DNA from: Halocynthiibacter styelae
GTDB taxonomy: Bacteria; Pseudomonadota; Alphaproteobacteria; Rhodobacterales; Rhodobacteraceae
Reading direction: 5' to 3'
Length of the DNA: 64,000 bases
NCBI RefSeq assembly: GCF_016123485.1
Contig: NZ_JADCKQ010000002.1
Span: forward strand, 1 to 64,000
Below the pieces are notes generated by a model that was not told the origin of the DNA, did no database searches, and saw only the letters and a list, made by a program, of their open reading frames with translations. Shown in pieces: positions 17,158 to 26,708 of this stretch (position 1 is its first letter; each line of letters starts with the position of its first letter). The translations under genes and the position numbers were made by a program.

Positions 17158-18447
17158 ATGCGGTATATGGCAACCTACGACCTGATGGAAACCATGCGCA
17201 ATACCAACCAGTGGTTGGGGGCTTCTGCGCTGGCGATGGCTTCATATCCTGCATTCGGGATGGTCCCGCACCCCATGTTTAACCTGATGGCCGCCTGGGG
17301 GGAAGTCACAGAACGCAGCTTTGCGCGTATGGTGGCGAAACCAGACTGGAATCTGCATTCGGTTGTCGGGGCAGACGGGCAGGATCATCTGGTAGAGGTC
17401 GAAACCGAAGTTGAACGCCCCTTTGGTGATCTGATCCGTTTCCATGTGCTGGGACGTGAAGAAATGAAACGCCGCGTTCTGCTGGTCGCGCCGATGTCCG
17501 GTCACTATGCCACCTTGCTGCGATCCACCGTGCAAAGCCTGCTGGAAGATTGCGAGGTCTGGGTCACTGATTGGCACAATGCACGGGATATCCCTGTGTC
17601 TACCGGCAAGTTTGACGTTGAAGATTACACGCTTTACCTGGCAGATTTCATGAAACATCTGGGATCTGATTTACACGTGATCGCGGTTTGCCAGCCTGTC
17701 CCACTGACCCTTGCAGCAACCGCATATCTGGCCGGGGAAGATCCAAAATCCCAGCCAAAATCCCTGACCCTTGTAGGCGGTCCTGTTGATCCCGACGCAG
17801 CACCAACAGAGGTAACCGATTTCGGTCGCCGTGTGACCATGGGGCAGTTAGAAGAAACCGTAATTCAACAGGTTGGCGCAAAATATGCCGGCTGTGGGCG
17901 GATGGTTTATCCGGGCCTTCTGCAACTGCAGAGCTTTATGTCCATGAACGCTGAAAAGCATGGCAAAGCCTTTTACGAGCAAATGATGCGCGTGGCCCGT
18001 GGCGAAGCCCAGGAACACGACAAGCACAATCGTTTCTATGACGAATATCTGGCCGTGATGGACATGACGGCAGAGTTCTATCTTTCCACCGTGGAACGCA
18101 TCTTTAAGGGGCGCGAAATCGCGCAGAACATCTTCACAATCGAAGGCAAGCCGGTTGATATCGGCGCAATCACTTCCGTTGCGGTAAAGACAGTTGAAGG
18201 CAGCAAAGATGATATCTCAGCGCCTGGTCAGTGTATCGCCGCCCTGGATCTTCTCACTGGCCTCCCAGAAGAAAAGAAAGCTTCTCACGTAGAAGAAGGT
18301 GCCGGGCATTACGGCATTTTCGCAGGTAAAAGCTGGCGCAACAACATTCGCCCGCTGGTGATGGATTTCATTGATGCGAACTCTGGCCTGGTGCCAACAC
18401 GCGGCACAGGCAAGAAAAAACGCAAAGCTCCGCAGAAAAAAGCATAA
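17158..18447 (+). CDS. phaZ: Intracellular poly(3-hydroxybutyrate) depolymerase
   Basis: PhaZ breaks down intracellular PHB to release carbon under starvation. The 429 residues match the PhaZ1 type of intracellular depolymerase with a C-terminal PHB_depo_C domain. The catalytic Cys178 lies in the VCQPVP box that replaces a serine lipase box in this family. The C-terminus is a Lys-rich tail. The frame is open far upstream, but the ATG at 17158 has GGGAG eight bases before it and begins at the family N-terminus MRYMATYDLME. The upstream frame lies antisense to phaC. Confidence 0.95.
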   Translation: MRYMATYDLMETMRNTNQWLGASALAMASYPAFGMVPHPMFNLMAAWGEVTERSFARMVAKPDWNLHSVVGADGQDHLVEVETEVERPFGDLIRFHVLGREEMKRRVLLVAPMSGHYATLLRSTVQSLLEDCEVWVTDWHNARDIPVSTGKFDVEDYTLYLADFMKHLGSDLHVIAVCQPVPLTLAATAYLAGEDPKSQPKSLTLVGGPVDPDAAPTEVTDFGRRVTMGQLEETVIQQVGAKYAGCGRMVYPGLLQLQSFMSMNAEKHGKAFYEQMMRVARGEAQEHDKHNRFYDEYLAVMDMTAEFYLSTVERIFKGREIAQNIFTIEGKPVDIGAITSVAVKTVEGSKDDISAPGQCIAALDLLTGLPEEKKASHVEEGAGHYGIFAGKSWRNNIRPLVMDFIDANSGLVPTRGTGKKKRKAPQKKA

Positions 18448-19158
18448 TCACCGAAGGATCAAGGGGCCGCTCAACCAGTTGCGCAGGGCCTCTGTCACCG
18501 CGTCTGCGGCCTCCACCATTGGCAAATGACCAGCGTTGGGCAGGATCCTCAGATCGGCCCTTTCCACAAGCCCCGCAATAAATTCGTGCCGGGCGGGCGG
18601 CGTGAGCCTGTCATTTTCCCCACCAAGCACCAGCACCGGAATGCGCGTTGTGCGCAGTGTTCTTTGCTGATCCGGGCGGCTTTGCAGGGCGCGACTTTGC
18701 CGCACAAAGACATCTGCCCCCAGACGCGTTGCCATTTCCTGAATGAGGTTCAGAATCTGGGAACGGGCGGGACCATCAAAAAACACATCCGCACGCAGAG
18801 TTTCTTCCATGACCTCAGCCAGCCGCCCCGCCCTTGCACGCACCATCAATGGTTCACGTTCCGCGGCCTGTGCCGGACTTTCGGTGGTTGCAGAGGTTGA
18901 AATCAGCGCAAGCTTACTCACCCGGTCCGGGGCCTGCCGCAGGACTTCCATAGCGACAACCCCGCCCATGGAATGTCCGGCAAGCGCAAACTGTTCCGGG
19001 GCACCACGCAACACATCATGCGCCATCTCGCGGATGCTGTCTGCCTGGGACACCGGAGCAACCTGAACCGAATGGGTTTTCGTTAATTCTACTATTTGCG
19101 GCATAAACACCCGCGCGTCACTCATCATGCCAGGAACCAGAACCAAGGGTTCGGACAT
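18448..19158 (-). CDS. Alpha/beta hydrolase
   Basis: This is a small alpha/beta hydrolase of 236 residues. The nucleophile elbow is GHSMGG, the catalytic Asp is probably in GGENDRLTPP, and the His is in NAGHLPMVE near the C-terminus. The substrate is unknown; the length and motifs fit the broad esterase/haloperoxidase-like group. The ATG at 19158 has GGAG about six bases upstream. The long upstream open frame overlaps the next gene and was not used. Its stop lies immediately next to the convergent phaZ stop. Confidence 0.9.
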   Translation of the reverse strand: MSEPLVLVPGMMSDARVFMPQIVELTKTHSVQVAPVSQADSIREMAHDVLRGAPEQFALAGHSMGGVVAMEVLRQAPDRVSKLALISTSATTESPAQAAEREPLMVRARAGRLAEVMEETLRADVFFDGPARSQILNLIQEMATRLGADVFVRQSRALQSRPDQQRTLRTTRIPVLVLGGENDRLTPPARHEFIAGLVERADLRILPNAGHLPMVEAADAVTEALRNWLSGPLILR

Positions 19159-19288
19159 GGGGATCTCCGTCTGCTCTGAAGTCTGCTTTATGCAGCTTAT
19201 TGTTGTGCGCAGGCTAGGCGATCTGGCCCAACCTGCCCACAGTTCATAAGCAGGTATTCTCGTTTTGACACAACCTGTGGCAGCAGAG

Positions 19289-19720
19289 CTACGCTGCGCC
19301 GCTCCATTGAAACTCACCCTTTGGGCCAAGGGGAGAAAATGGATTATGGGTGACTTCCCAGACATGGCCGTCGGGATCTGCGAAATATCCATGATGCCCG
19401 CCCCAGAATACATCCTGTGCTTCTTTCAGGATTTTCCCGCCAGCGACACGGACGCGTTCAAGGAAAGGTGCCACTGCTTCTTTGGTGCGCAAGTTGTGAG
19501 CAAAAGTCACACCGGAAAATCCGCCAATGTCACTGACCTCCATGCCCAGTTCATCTGCAAGTGAAGCCTTTGGATAAAGCCCCAGCGTCTGGCCGATCAA
19601 GTTAAACGCGATGACACCATCTTCGCTGTCCTCGCGCTGCCAGCCCAAGGCCTCATAAAAAGCAGCTGATTTTTCAAGGTCAGACACAGCCAGGGTGATC
19701 AGACTGATGCGTTGTTCCAT
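19289..19720 (-). CDS. VOC-fold (glyoxalase/bleomycin-resistance type) protein
   Basis: This is a 143-residue protein with two beta-alpha-beta-beta-beta modules of the vicinal oxygen chelate fold. It opens with ISLITLAVSDLEKSAAFYEALGW and ends with GYFADPDGHVWEVTHNPF, both standard. The usual first metal-binding His at the N-terminus is replaced by Thr in ITLAV, so it may not bind metal in the usual way. The start at 19720 has GGGAG nine bases upstream. The function is unknown. Confidence 0.88.
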   Translation of the reverse strand: MEQRISLITLAVSDLEKSAAFYEALGWQREDSEDGVIAFNLIGQTLGLYPKASLADELGMEVSDIGGFSGVTFAHNLRTKEAVAPFLERVRVAGGKILKEAQDVFWGGHHGYFADPDGHVWEVTHNPFSPLGPKGEFQWSGAA

Positions 19721-19757
19721 GATGAATGCTCCCACTGCGTTAATGTTCACACTCTGT

Positions 19758-20750
19758 TCACATTCGTTCCAACCCGTCAAGCCAGGCTGTGATCTGCTGC
19801 ACCACCGTGTCTGTCATACCCGGTGACATAACGCGCCCGGCGATCACATGTTCATAGGGATCATTGCCGTCAGGGACATCCTGTTGCGCAATTGTGGAAA
19901 TGCCGCCCCATTCGCCCGCAACACGGCGGGTGATGCTGTGGTCAATCACCTGATCCCCGTCGGAAAAGATCCAGAGCGCTGGCGTACCGGCATTGCTGTA
20001 GTCGCGCCCGGCAGCCTCCTTCACCGCTGCGGCCATGGGCAGAAGCGCAACGGAAGGATAGCTGTTTGTCCAATAGGTTGCGTGATCTTCGCTTTGCACA
20101 TCAAAGCTGCGGGTCTCGCCAATCAGATACGGCAAATACCAACGTGCGCCCCCCTGAGAAAGCAATGGCGCGGCGAAAGAGTTAATTCCAAAGTTCGGCG
20201 ACAACCAAACCGTCGCCTTCACCTGCGCCATCAGTTCCGGATCGCCGGTTTCAGCCAGGGCCACAAGCGTCCCGCCGGTGGAATTGGAAATAACGATGAC
20301 CTCATCCCCAACCATACGCGCAACGGCCATTGCTTCGGCAAGATCATCATACCAATCCTGCGCGGTGGCGTCTGCCATGGCCTCATCCACGCGCCCGTGC
20401 CCCCGCAGGCGTGTGTAGACCAGGTTTGCCCCCAGGTGATCCGCAACCATGTCAGGTACAGGGCGAATTTCTTCAGATGTGGCGGAGTATCCGTGAACGA
20501 AAACAACAGACTGTGGTGTCTTCGCGCCCACATCACCCGCCCAGATGATGCGCTTTTCCGTGCCGGGCGTAATGTCGTCAAATGCAGCTTCCGCCGCCGC
20601 AAAATAGGCAACGGGATCATCGCCAATCACCGCAGGATCAAAGCGCGCCACCACATCCGCCGGTTCGCGTGGCCCAAAGGTGAACAGCGCAGCAATTCCC
20701 AGGATCAACACCAGCAGAATGCGGCCCAGCCATTTGCCGAAATTACGCAT
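19758..20750 (-). CDS. Membrane-anchored alpha/beta hydrolase
   Basis: This is an alpha/beta-hydrolase-fold protein of 330 residues. The N-terminus MRNFGKWLGRILLVLILGIAA is a single membrane anchor or an uncleaved signal. The oxyanion segment is VVFVHGYSA. The nucleophile elbow reads SNSTGG, which is unusual compared with GxSxG. A DGDQVIDH segment probably carries the acid and EHVIAG the His. Its start overlaps the end of the upstream hydrolase gene by eight bases, so the two are coupled. The substrate is unknown. Confidence 0.85.
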   Translation of the reverse strand: MRNFGKWLGRILLVLILGIAALFTFGPREPADVVARFDPAVIGDDPVAYFAAAEAAFDDITPGTEKRIIWAGDVGAKTPQSVVFVHGYSATSEEIRPVPDMVADHLGANLVYTRLRGHGRVDEAMADATAQDWYDDLAEAMAVARMVGDEVIVISNSTGGTLVALAETGDPELMAQVKATVWLSPNFGINSFAAPLLSQGGARWYLPYLIGETRSFDVQSEDHATYWTNSYPSVALLPMAAAVKEAAGRDYSNAGTPALWIFSDGDQVIDHSITRRVAGEWGGISTIAQQDVPDGNDPYEHVIAGRVMSPGMTDTVVQQITAWLDGLERM

Positions 20751-21492
20751 TGGCGAGATCCGTAATCTCCGCAACCGCGGCTTCGATCAGCCCAAGGCAA
20801 GTGTCATCCGAAAAACGGTGATCCGCATCTTTCACCAGTTGCAGGCGCATATCGGGGCTTTGGGCATGGTCCAGCAGACGTACAGCCGTTTCGGTGCTGA
20901 CAGCGGTGTCCGCAGTGCCCTGCAACAGGCGCACGGGGAATGGCAGGTTCAGATCCTCACGCAGAACAAGGCGTGTGCGCCCGTCCTCAATCATGCGTTT
21001 GGTGATGATATAGGGTTCCATATAGTCAGAAGGCAGTTCGACATAACCCTGCGTTTCCATCTGTTCTTTCTGCATATCCGTGAAGCCGGCCCAATAGCCA
21101 TCTTCCGTAAAATCAGGCGCGGCAGCGATACCCACCAGACCCATCAGACGTTCAGGCATGGCGCGGGCCAGAAGCAGGGCCTGCCAGCCGCCCATAGAAG
21201 AACCAACAACGATCAGCGGGCCGGCGGTCAGGGCTGTGACCGCGGCGACAGTATCTTCATGCCAGTCCCCAATGCAGCCATCTGTGAATTTTTCAGAACT
21301 TTCACCATGGCCGGAATAGTCAAAGCGCAGAAAGCTTTGTCCGCGTGCCTTGCAGAAGGCTTCAAGGTGTATGGCTTTCGTGCCTTCCATGTCGGATTTC
21401 AGCCCGCCCAGGAACACAACGGTCGGCCCTTCACCACCGGTTTTGTGATAGGCGATTTTGCGCCCCTGATCGGTTTCAAGAAAATTGGTCAT
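20743..21492 (-). CDS. Alpha/beta hydrolase, ABHD10-like
   Basis: This is a 249-residue alpha/beta hydrolase with nucleophile elbow GSSMGG, the GTADTAVS acid segment and DADHRFS carrying the His. The sequence pattern FLETDQGRKIAYHKT followed by FLGGLKSDMEGTKA is typical of the bacterial relatives of mitochondrial ABHD10, a thioesterase that removes acyl groups from proteins. This assignment rests on remembered family features. It is the first of two overlapping hydrolase genes. Confidence 0.88.
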   Translation of the reverse strand: MTNFLETDQGRKIAYHKTGGEGPTVVFLGGLKSDMEGTKAIHLEAFCKARGQSFLRFDYSGHGESSEKFTDGCIGDWHEDTVAAVTALTAGPLIVVGSSMGGWQALLLARAMPERLMGLVGIAAAPDFTEDGYWAGFTDMQKEQMETQGYVELPSDYMEPYIITKRMIEDGRTRLVLREDLNLPFPVRLLQGTADTAVSTETAVRLLDHAQSPDMRLQLVKDADHRFSDDTCLGLIEAAVAEITDLANA

Positions 21493-21528
21493 GTCTGCCC
21501 CTCTGCCGCATTTATCTTTTGTTCAGAA

Positions 21529-22196
21529 TTACCCGATGCTGCGCGCCAGCACACGGGAAATTTCGGTCAGGCTGCGCCCGTTTTCTTCCCGCCACTGATT
21601 AAAGGCCTTTTGCACTGCCTTTTTCGCAGTTTTTGAAGTCGGCGCTTTGTCGATAATGCCTTCGACCACCAGCCGTGCGACCACATCTTTTGACACCATA
21701 AATCCGTCACGCCCCATCATCCGCAACGCATAAGCACCGGTTTTGCCGCCCAACCGCGCACCTTCTTTCTGCAACCAGTCCAGCAAACCGAAGAAATCAT
21801 CATCCGGCCAGTCAGTAATGCGTTTTCCGAAACTTCCCTGTTCAGCAGCAACCTGCCGGATGAATATTGCATTGTTGCTGATTGCACGGATCTTGGGCGC
21901 ACTGCGGATCACGCGTGTGTCTTTTAGAAGCGCGTCAAACCACTCTTCGCTATCATCGCGAGGCGGCCCGCGTCAAAGCCATCAAAAGCCTCATGAATGC
22001 CAGGCCATTTGTTTTCCACCACTTTCCAGGAAATACCTGCCTGAAAAATGCTGCGCGCCATTTGTGCAAGCCAGTCACGATCTGCAACAGCGGCTATTTC
22101 TGCCGCAGATTTTGGCGGCGGAATGTCCCCAAGCACGGCATCAAACCCGCCCTTTCGTTCCACAGCCATCATCAGGATATCGTCAAACTTACTCAT
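21529..22196 (-). pseudogene. tag: DNA-3-methyladenine glycosylase I, frameshifted
   Basis: Two adjacent frames together make one Tag-like glycosylase. The first covers 22196-21924 and carries the N-terminal half, with FQAGISWKVVENKWPGIHEAF. The second runs to 21529 and carries GSFGKRITDWPDDDF, then GGKTGAYALRMMGRDGF and SRDVVARLVVEGIIDKAP. At about 21950-21956 the first frame leaves the family pattern and the other continues with DSEEWFDALLKDT. A one-base deletion near GCGATGATAGC would explain the switch. The family removes alkylated adenine from DNA. Either the gene is inactivated or the assembly has an error. Confidence 0.85.
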
Positions 22197-22255
22197 CGCA
22201 CACCTCTGTCTCTATTTTGGCTGGTGATGCGCAAAGTTCAAGCCCTGAACACGGG

Positions 22256-23830
22256 TCAACTCAGAAGCAGGCGGCCTTCTCTGACGGTCAGGCTTGGCAA
22301 ACAGGTCGGCCCGCAAACATCAGGCCGATCTGCCATTTCGGGAAAGATTTCACGAATTTCATCGCGGACCTTCTGATCACCGGCCCGCTGGTGTGCTGCG
22401 CCAGGATAAAAACTTTCGGTCAAAAGCCCCTCCGACATTACCAGCTGGTGACTGTCAAAAAGAATATGGAAATACACGACATCTTCTCGCCCGCTTACAT
22501 AGCACCCGGGCAGGTCAGTCATAGATTTCGCGGGCACAAAGACCTCTTCTGCGGCAAATAGCATTTCTGCCTTCGCCCCGGTGACAACACAGCGATGCTG
22601 CGGAGAAACCCAAAGGTCGCGCACAGGTGATCCCGGCCCCAGCGCGTCTTTCCCGATACAGATCGGACGCAGATGCGGGTTTCGGTTCAGATGTGCAGGT
22701 TTCATAAGCCTGCGCCCAATCCAACGGATTTCCTGTGCCCCGGCGTCCCGCGTCAGCACTTCCTCACCGACCCTAAGGTCTTCGATGCGCCGTTCGCCAC
22801 TCGGCGTCAGAATACCCGTCCCCTGCAGGAAACAATGTATCCCGATCGCGGCAAGTTCTTCCGGGGTATCAAGGCTTGACGGGTCAACCCCGACCAGACG
22901 GATCGTCTCGCCGTTTGGAAAGGTCAGTATCGATCCGTCTTCGCCATCAGACATGACGACCACATCGCTGTTGCCAACAGTCTGACCAGATCCGTTGTTC
23001 AGCGCAGAGACATCAAGCAGATCTTCCCCAATGGTGAAGTCCTTGATGACATCACTTCCGGATCCGTCGGCATAGACAAATGTGTCGCTGCCACTGCCCC
23101 CTTCCAGGTAGTCGTCATCCGCCCCGCCGGTGATCGTGTCATCACCTTCCTGACCGTAGATTTTATCGTCACCGGCCCCACCATCAAGGATGTCGTTAAA
23201 GCTATGCCCACTTGCTGCAACAGATGCCGGGGTCAGGGAAAACTGGATATTATCCAGCAGCGGTCCAAGCCCATTGTCCTGACTTGCGAATTCTCTGAAG
23301 CCAATTGTATCTGTGCCAGAAAGGCCCGTCAGTGTCAGTGTTGTGGTGGTAAAGAACCCGGTGGAAGATGGGCTGATGGTTGCGATGACTGTGCCGTTAT
23401 GGGTGACCTCAAAATCATCATTCACAGATCCGCCGGCACGGGCTGCGTGATCAAAACTCAGGACATATGTAACACCATCGGCCAGTTCAACATCCGTCTG
23501 GACATGATCCACCCCAACTGTATTGCCGTCGAGTTCAATAAACGCGGATCCGTCAGCCGTTGAAAGCCCCAGAAATCCGTCCCCCCAGCGCTCAATCGTG
23601 CCGCCGGATCCGGTGTTATACCAGCCCGTAACTGTGCCCGGACTCCAGCTGTTGTCATTCTGATTTGAATCAAGCGGTCCGTTCGCAGCAAACAACACAT
23701 CACCGTGGATGGTGTCATTGCCACCGCCCCCGGAAATTGTATCATTCCCCTGCTGACCGGCAACGGTATCATCCGCACCATCACCCGTCAGGATATCGTC
23801 ACCGGAACCCGGTGTACCTGTAACCGCCAT
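22256..23830 (-). CDS. RTX repeat / Hint-domain secreted protein
   Basis: This is a 524-residue protein of a type common in roseobacters. Residues about 7-45 and 213-255 hold glycine/aspartate nonapeptide repeats (GGxGxDxLx) of the calcium-binding RTX type. Between them, residues about 55-205 look like a beta-sandwich of DUF642/lectin type. A Hint (hedgehog/intein) domain begins at Cys333 in HCFLQGTGILTP and contains SPQHRCVV and DSHQLVMSEG. RTX proteins leave the cell by type I secretion; the Hint domain may self-cleave. There is no signal peptide, as expected. An AT-rich stretch upstream may hold its promoter. Confidence 0.88.
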   Translation of the reverse strand: MAVTGTPGSGDDILTGDGADDTVAGQQGNDTISGGGGNDTIHGDVLFAANGPLDSNQNDNSWSPGTVTGWYNTGSGGTIERWGDGFLGLSTADGSAFIELDGNTVGVDHVQTDVELADGVTYVLSFDHAARAGGSVNDDFEVTHNGTVIATISPSSTGFFTTTTLTLTGLSGTDTIGFREFASQDNGLGPLLDNIQFSLTPASVAASGHSFNDILDGGAGDDKIYGQEGDDTITGGADDDYLEGGSGSDTFVYADGSGSDVIKDFTIGEDLLDVSALNNGSGQTVGNSDVVVMSDGEDGSILTFPNGETIRLVGVDPSSLDTPEELAAIGIHCFLQGTGILTPSGERRIEDLRVGEEVLTRDAGAQEIRWIGRRLMKPAHLNRNPHLRPICIGKDALGPGSPVRDLWVSPQHRCVVTGAKAEMLFAAEEVFVPAKSMTDLPGCYVSGREDVVYFHILFDSHQLVMSEGLLTESFYPGAAHQRAGDQKVRDEIREIFPEMADRPDVCGPTCLPSLTVREGRLLLS

Positions 23831-24083
23831 TTTGCCTCACCCAGGGCACTCTTGCCGTCGTTTTCCGACGATCCGGCGCCCACAGATCAATTCAATTCAT
23901 ATTAATTTATTCGAATAGTTTTAATTAAACAACATAAATCGCAATTATAACGTGAATCGCAGAAATTGACTCCCCCCTTTTCGCAGATTGACAATCCTGC
24001 CCTCCGGGCGCAAAACACGTTTTGAAACATAACCCGCAACCGGGCGTTCCGTGGGCGCCAGAACGACGAGGAGCTTGCCCTGG

Positions 24084-26033
24084 ATGGCACAGATATCCCT
24101 TACATTCCCCGATGGTAATTCACGCGACTATGACGCCGGCGTCACAGCCGCAGATGTTGCTGCATCCATTTCCAATTCTCTGGCGAAGAAAGCAATTTCC
24201 GCCACTGTGAATGGTGAACACTTCGATCTGCAGTGGCCGATCAGTGGCGACGCACAAATCGCAATTCACACCATGAAAGATCTGGAACAGGCAGAAGAGC
24301 TGGTCCGTCACGACTGCGCCCACATCATGGCGCGCGCTGTGCAGGAACTTTGGCCTGATGTGAAAGTGACCATTGGTCCTGTGATCAAAGACGGCTGGTA
24401 TTATGACTTTGACCGGGAAGAGCCATTTTCGCCAGAAGATCTCGCCCTGATCGAAAAGAAGATGAAAGAGATCATCAACAAGCGTGATACCGTGACCACC
24501 GAGATCTGGGAACGCGACCGCGCGGTGAAATTCTATCAGGACAACAATGAGCCTTACAAAGTTGAACTGATCGAAAGCATTCCAGGGGATGAGCCCCTGC
24601 GCATGTACTGGCATGGCGACTGGCAGGATCTTTGCCGTGGTCCACACCTGCAGCATACCGGTCAGGTGCCGGGCGATGGGTTTAAGCTGATGTCTGTAGC
24701 GGGTGCCTATTGGCGCGGCGACAGTGATCGCGCGATGCTGCAACGGATCTACGGCGTTGCTTTTACCAACAAAGAAGGTCTGAAAAAGCACCTGAACATG
24801 CTGGAAGAAGCCGCCAAGCGCGACCACCGCAAGCTGGGCCGCGAAATGGATCTGTTCCACATGCAAGAAGAAGCCCCTGGTCAGGTGTTTTGGCATCCGA
24901 ACGGCTGGCGCATCTATACCCTGCTGCAAGATTATATGCGTCGTCGTCAGGACAAAGGCGGATATGTTGAGGTCAACACACCCCAGGTTGTGAACCGCAA
25001 ACTGTGGGAAAAATCCGGCCACTGGGAAAAATACCAGGAAAACATGTTCATCGTTGAGGTGGACGAAGATCACGCGCGCGAAAAGACCGTGAATGCACTG
25101 AAACCCATGAACTGCCCCTGTCACGTGCAGGTCTATAACCAGGGCCTGAAATCTTACCGCGACCTGCCCCTGCGTATGGCGGAATTCGGGTCTTGTAACC
25201 GCTATGAACCATCTGGCGCGCTGCACGGCATCATGCGCGTACGTGGCTTTACTCAGGATGATGGTCACATCTTCTGTACCCGCGAACAGATCGAATCTGA
25301 AACCGTCGAATACATTGGTTTCCTGTCTTCTGTGTATAAAGACCTGGGCTTTGAGGAATTCCGTGTGAAATTCTCAACCCGACCTGAAAAACGTGTGGGA
25401 TCAGATGAAATCTGGGATCAGGCGGAAGAAGCTCTGGCCAACGCCACCAAAGCCGCTGGTTTTGAATATGAGATCAATGAAGGCGAAGGTGCGTTCTACG
25501 GGCCAAAGCTTGAATTCGTTCTGACCGATGCAATTGGCCGTGACTGGCAATGTGGCACCCATCAGGTTGACTTCTTTATGCCGGAACGTCTGGACGCAAC
25601 TTACATCGGCGAAGATGGTGCGAAACACCGTCCGGTTATGTTGCACCGCGCGACCCTTGGGTCCTTTGAACGTTTCATCGGTATCCTGATCGAAAGCCAT
25701 GCTGGTAAACTACCGTTCTGGCTGGCCCCGCGTCAGGTTGTTGTCGCGTCCATCGTCACCGATGCGAATGATTATGCGCAGGAGGTGGTTGCAGCCCTGC
25801 GCGCCGCTGGTGTGCGTGCCGAAGCCGACGTGCGCAATGAAAAGATCAACTACAAGGTCCGCGAACACAGCCTTGGCAAAGTTCCGGTGATTCTGGCGGT
25901 TGGCATGAAAGAGGTCGAAGACCGCACCGTGTCTGCCCGTCGCCTTGGCAGCAAGCAAAGCCAGCTTGTTTCACTGGATGAGATTGTAACAGAACTCACA
26001 AAAGAGGCCTGCCCGCCTGATCAACGCGGCTAA
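24084..26033 (+). CDS. thrS: Threonyl-tRNA synthetase
   Basis: ThrS charges tRNA-Thr and edits mis-acylated Ser-tRNA. The 649 residues contain an N-terminal TGS domain, the editing/SAD domain with [12 protein letters not shown] and CRGPHL, and the class II catalytic core with motif 2 [17 protein letters not shown]. The zinc ligand Cys is in [10 protein letters not shown]-terminal anticodon-binding domain completes it. The ATG at 24084 matches the family start [17 protein letters not shown] lies about 12 bases upstream and a TTG at 24075 is an alternative. A very strong terminator follows. Confidence 0.97.
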   Translation: MAQISLTFPDGNSRDYDAGVTAADVAASISNSLAKKAISATVNGEHFDLQWPISGDAQIAIHTMKDLEQAEELVRHDCAHIMARAVQELWPDVKVTIGPVIKDGWYYDFDREEPFSPEDLALIEKKMKEIINKRDTVTTEIWERDRAVKFYQDNNEPYKVELIESIPGDEPLRMYWHGDWQDLCRGPHLQHTGQVPGDGFKLMSVAGAYWRGDSDRAMLQRIYGVAFTNKEGLKKHLNMLEEAAKRDHRKLGREMDLFHMQEEAPGQVFWHPNGWRIYTLLQDYMRRRQDKGGYVEVNTPQVVNRKLWEKSGHWEKYQENMFIVEVDEDHAREKTVNALKPMNCPCHVQVYNQGLKSYRDLPLRMAEFGSCNRYEPSGALHGIMRVRGFTQDDGHIFCTREQIESETVEYIGFLSSVYKDLGFEEFRVKFSTRPEKRVGSDEIWDQAEEALANATKAAGFEYEINEGEGAFYGPKLEFVLTDAIGRDWQCGTHQVDFFMPERLDATYIGEDGAKHRPVMLHRATLGSFERFIGILIESHAGKLPFWLAPRQVVVASIVTDANDYAQEVVAALRAAGVRAEADVRNEKINYKVREHSLGKVPVILAVGMKEVEDRTVSARRLGSKQSQLVSLDEIVTELTKEACPPDQRG

Positions 26034-26059
26034 AATCTGTAGGATTTGAAACTTTCCAG

Positions 26060-26100
26060 GGGCCCGATCGGTAACACTCACCGATCGGGCCCTTTGTTTT
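26060..26100 (+). terminator. thrS terminator
   Basis: A perfect 13-bp stem, GGGCCCGATCGGT at 26060-26072 with its complement at 26080-26092, has a 7-base loop and is followed by TTTGTTTTT. It isolates thrS from the bufferin operon. Confidence 0.95.
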
Positions 26101-26258
26101 TATGGGTATAGACCCAAATACTGTTCACAAAATACGCCAGAACCTCACGCACGCGTGAATGACAGGCTTGTGAGTAGCATGTGTTAACCTCTGGCGCTTA
26201 GATTGAGGTCATGCCGCAGAGAGTGGCGAAGACAAAGATCAATTCAGAGGAACACACC

Positions 26259-26567
26259 ATGTCCAACACTGTAAAAACTCTTGCCGTAGCCGGCGCTGTA
26301 GCCGCTGCTCTGACTGCACATGCAACCACACCTGCTGCCGCTGCCGGTGGCGAAAAATGCTACGGCGTTTCCCTTGCTGGCGCAAACGATTGCGCAGCGG
26401 GCCCAGGCACCACATGTGCAGGTACTTCTACTGTTGATTATCAGGGCAACGCCTGGAAAATCGTAGATGCAGGCACTTGCGACACCATCGAACTTCCTGC
26501 TCTGGCAGATGGCACAGCACGCGTTGGTTCTCTTGAGGAACTGGACCGCGACCTGCCACAGGGCTGA
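26259..26567 (+). CDS. bufA1: Bufferin-type precursor, DUF2282 family
   Basis: This is a 102-residue DUF2282 protein. The first 29 residues ([20 protein letters not shown] and on to AAAA) are a signal-like leader. The mature part has exactly four cysteines, Cys34, Cys45, Cys53 and Cys74, in [19 protein letters not shown] and AGTCDT. In the bufferin class, recently described as copper-binding ribosomal peptides, such cysteines are modified by the MNIO enzyme encoded next door. The start at 26259 has AGAGGAAC upstream; a frame open to 26211 was not used. It is the first of four genes in the usual order for this system. Confidence 0.9.
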   Translation: MSNTVKTLAVAGAVAAALTAHATTPAAAAGGEKCYGVSLAGANDCAAGPGTTCAGTSTVDYQGNAWKIVDAGTCDTIELPALADGTARVGSLEELDRDLPQG

Positions 26568-26584
26568 TAACCGCGTCCCTCAGT

Positions 26585-26602
26585 CCCCTGCCCGTGCAGG
26601 GG
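26585..26602 (+). promoter_or_regulatory. Hairpin between precursor and modifying enzyme genes
   Basis: CCCCTGC (26585-26591) and GCAGGGG (26596-26602) form a perfect 7-bp stem with a 4-base loop, 18 bases after the precursor stop codon. There is no T-run, so it may be an RNA 3' stabiliser or partial attenuator rather than a full terminator. Confidence 0.6.
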
Positions 26603-26708
26603 GCATCTCGGCCTCTCGCAGACTTTTGGTGCTCATTTGTTTGCGGGAGGCTTTTGAATTTTCGCCGTTTCCGGCGAACCTGTAAAAAATCAACAGTACA
26701 GGCAGATC

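Noticed and set aside
21529-22196. Two separate hypothetical genes
   Set aside because: Both parts align to one glycosylase and the intervening bases continue the family pattern after a one-base shift.
22256-23830. Intein inserted in a host protein
   Set aside because: The Hint domain lies near the C-terminus and is not followed by a resumed host domain.
23831-24083. T-box or other riboswitch in front of thrS
   Set aside because: No T-box core motif or terminator pair was seen, and T-boxes are not usual in alphaproteobacteria.
24120-25268. Open frame of 382 codons antisense to thrS
   Set aside because: Same reason; the sense strand carries all motifs of threonyl-tRNA synthetase.
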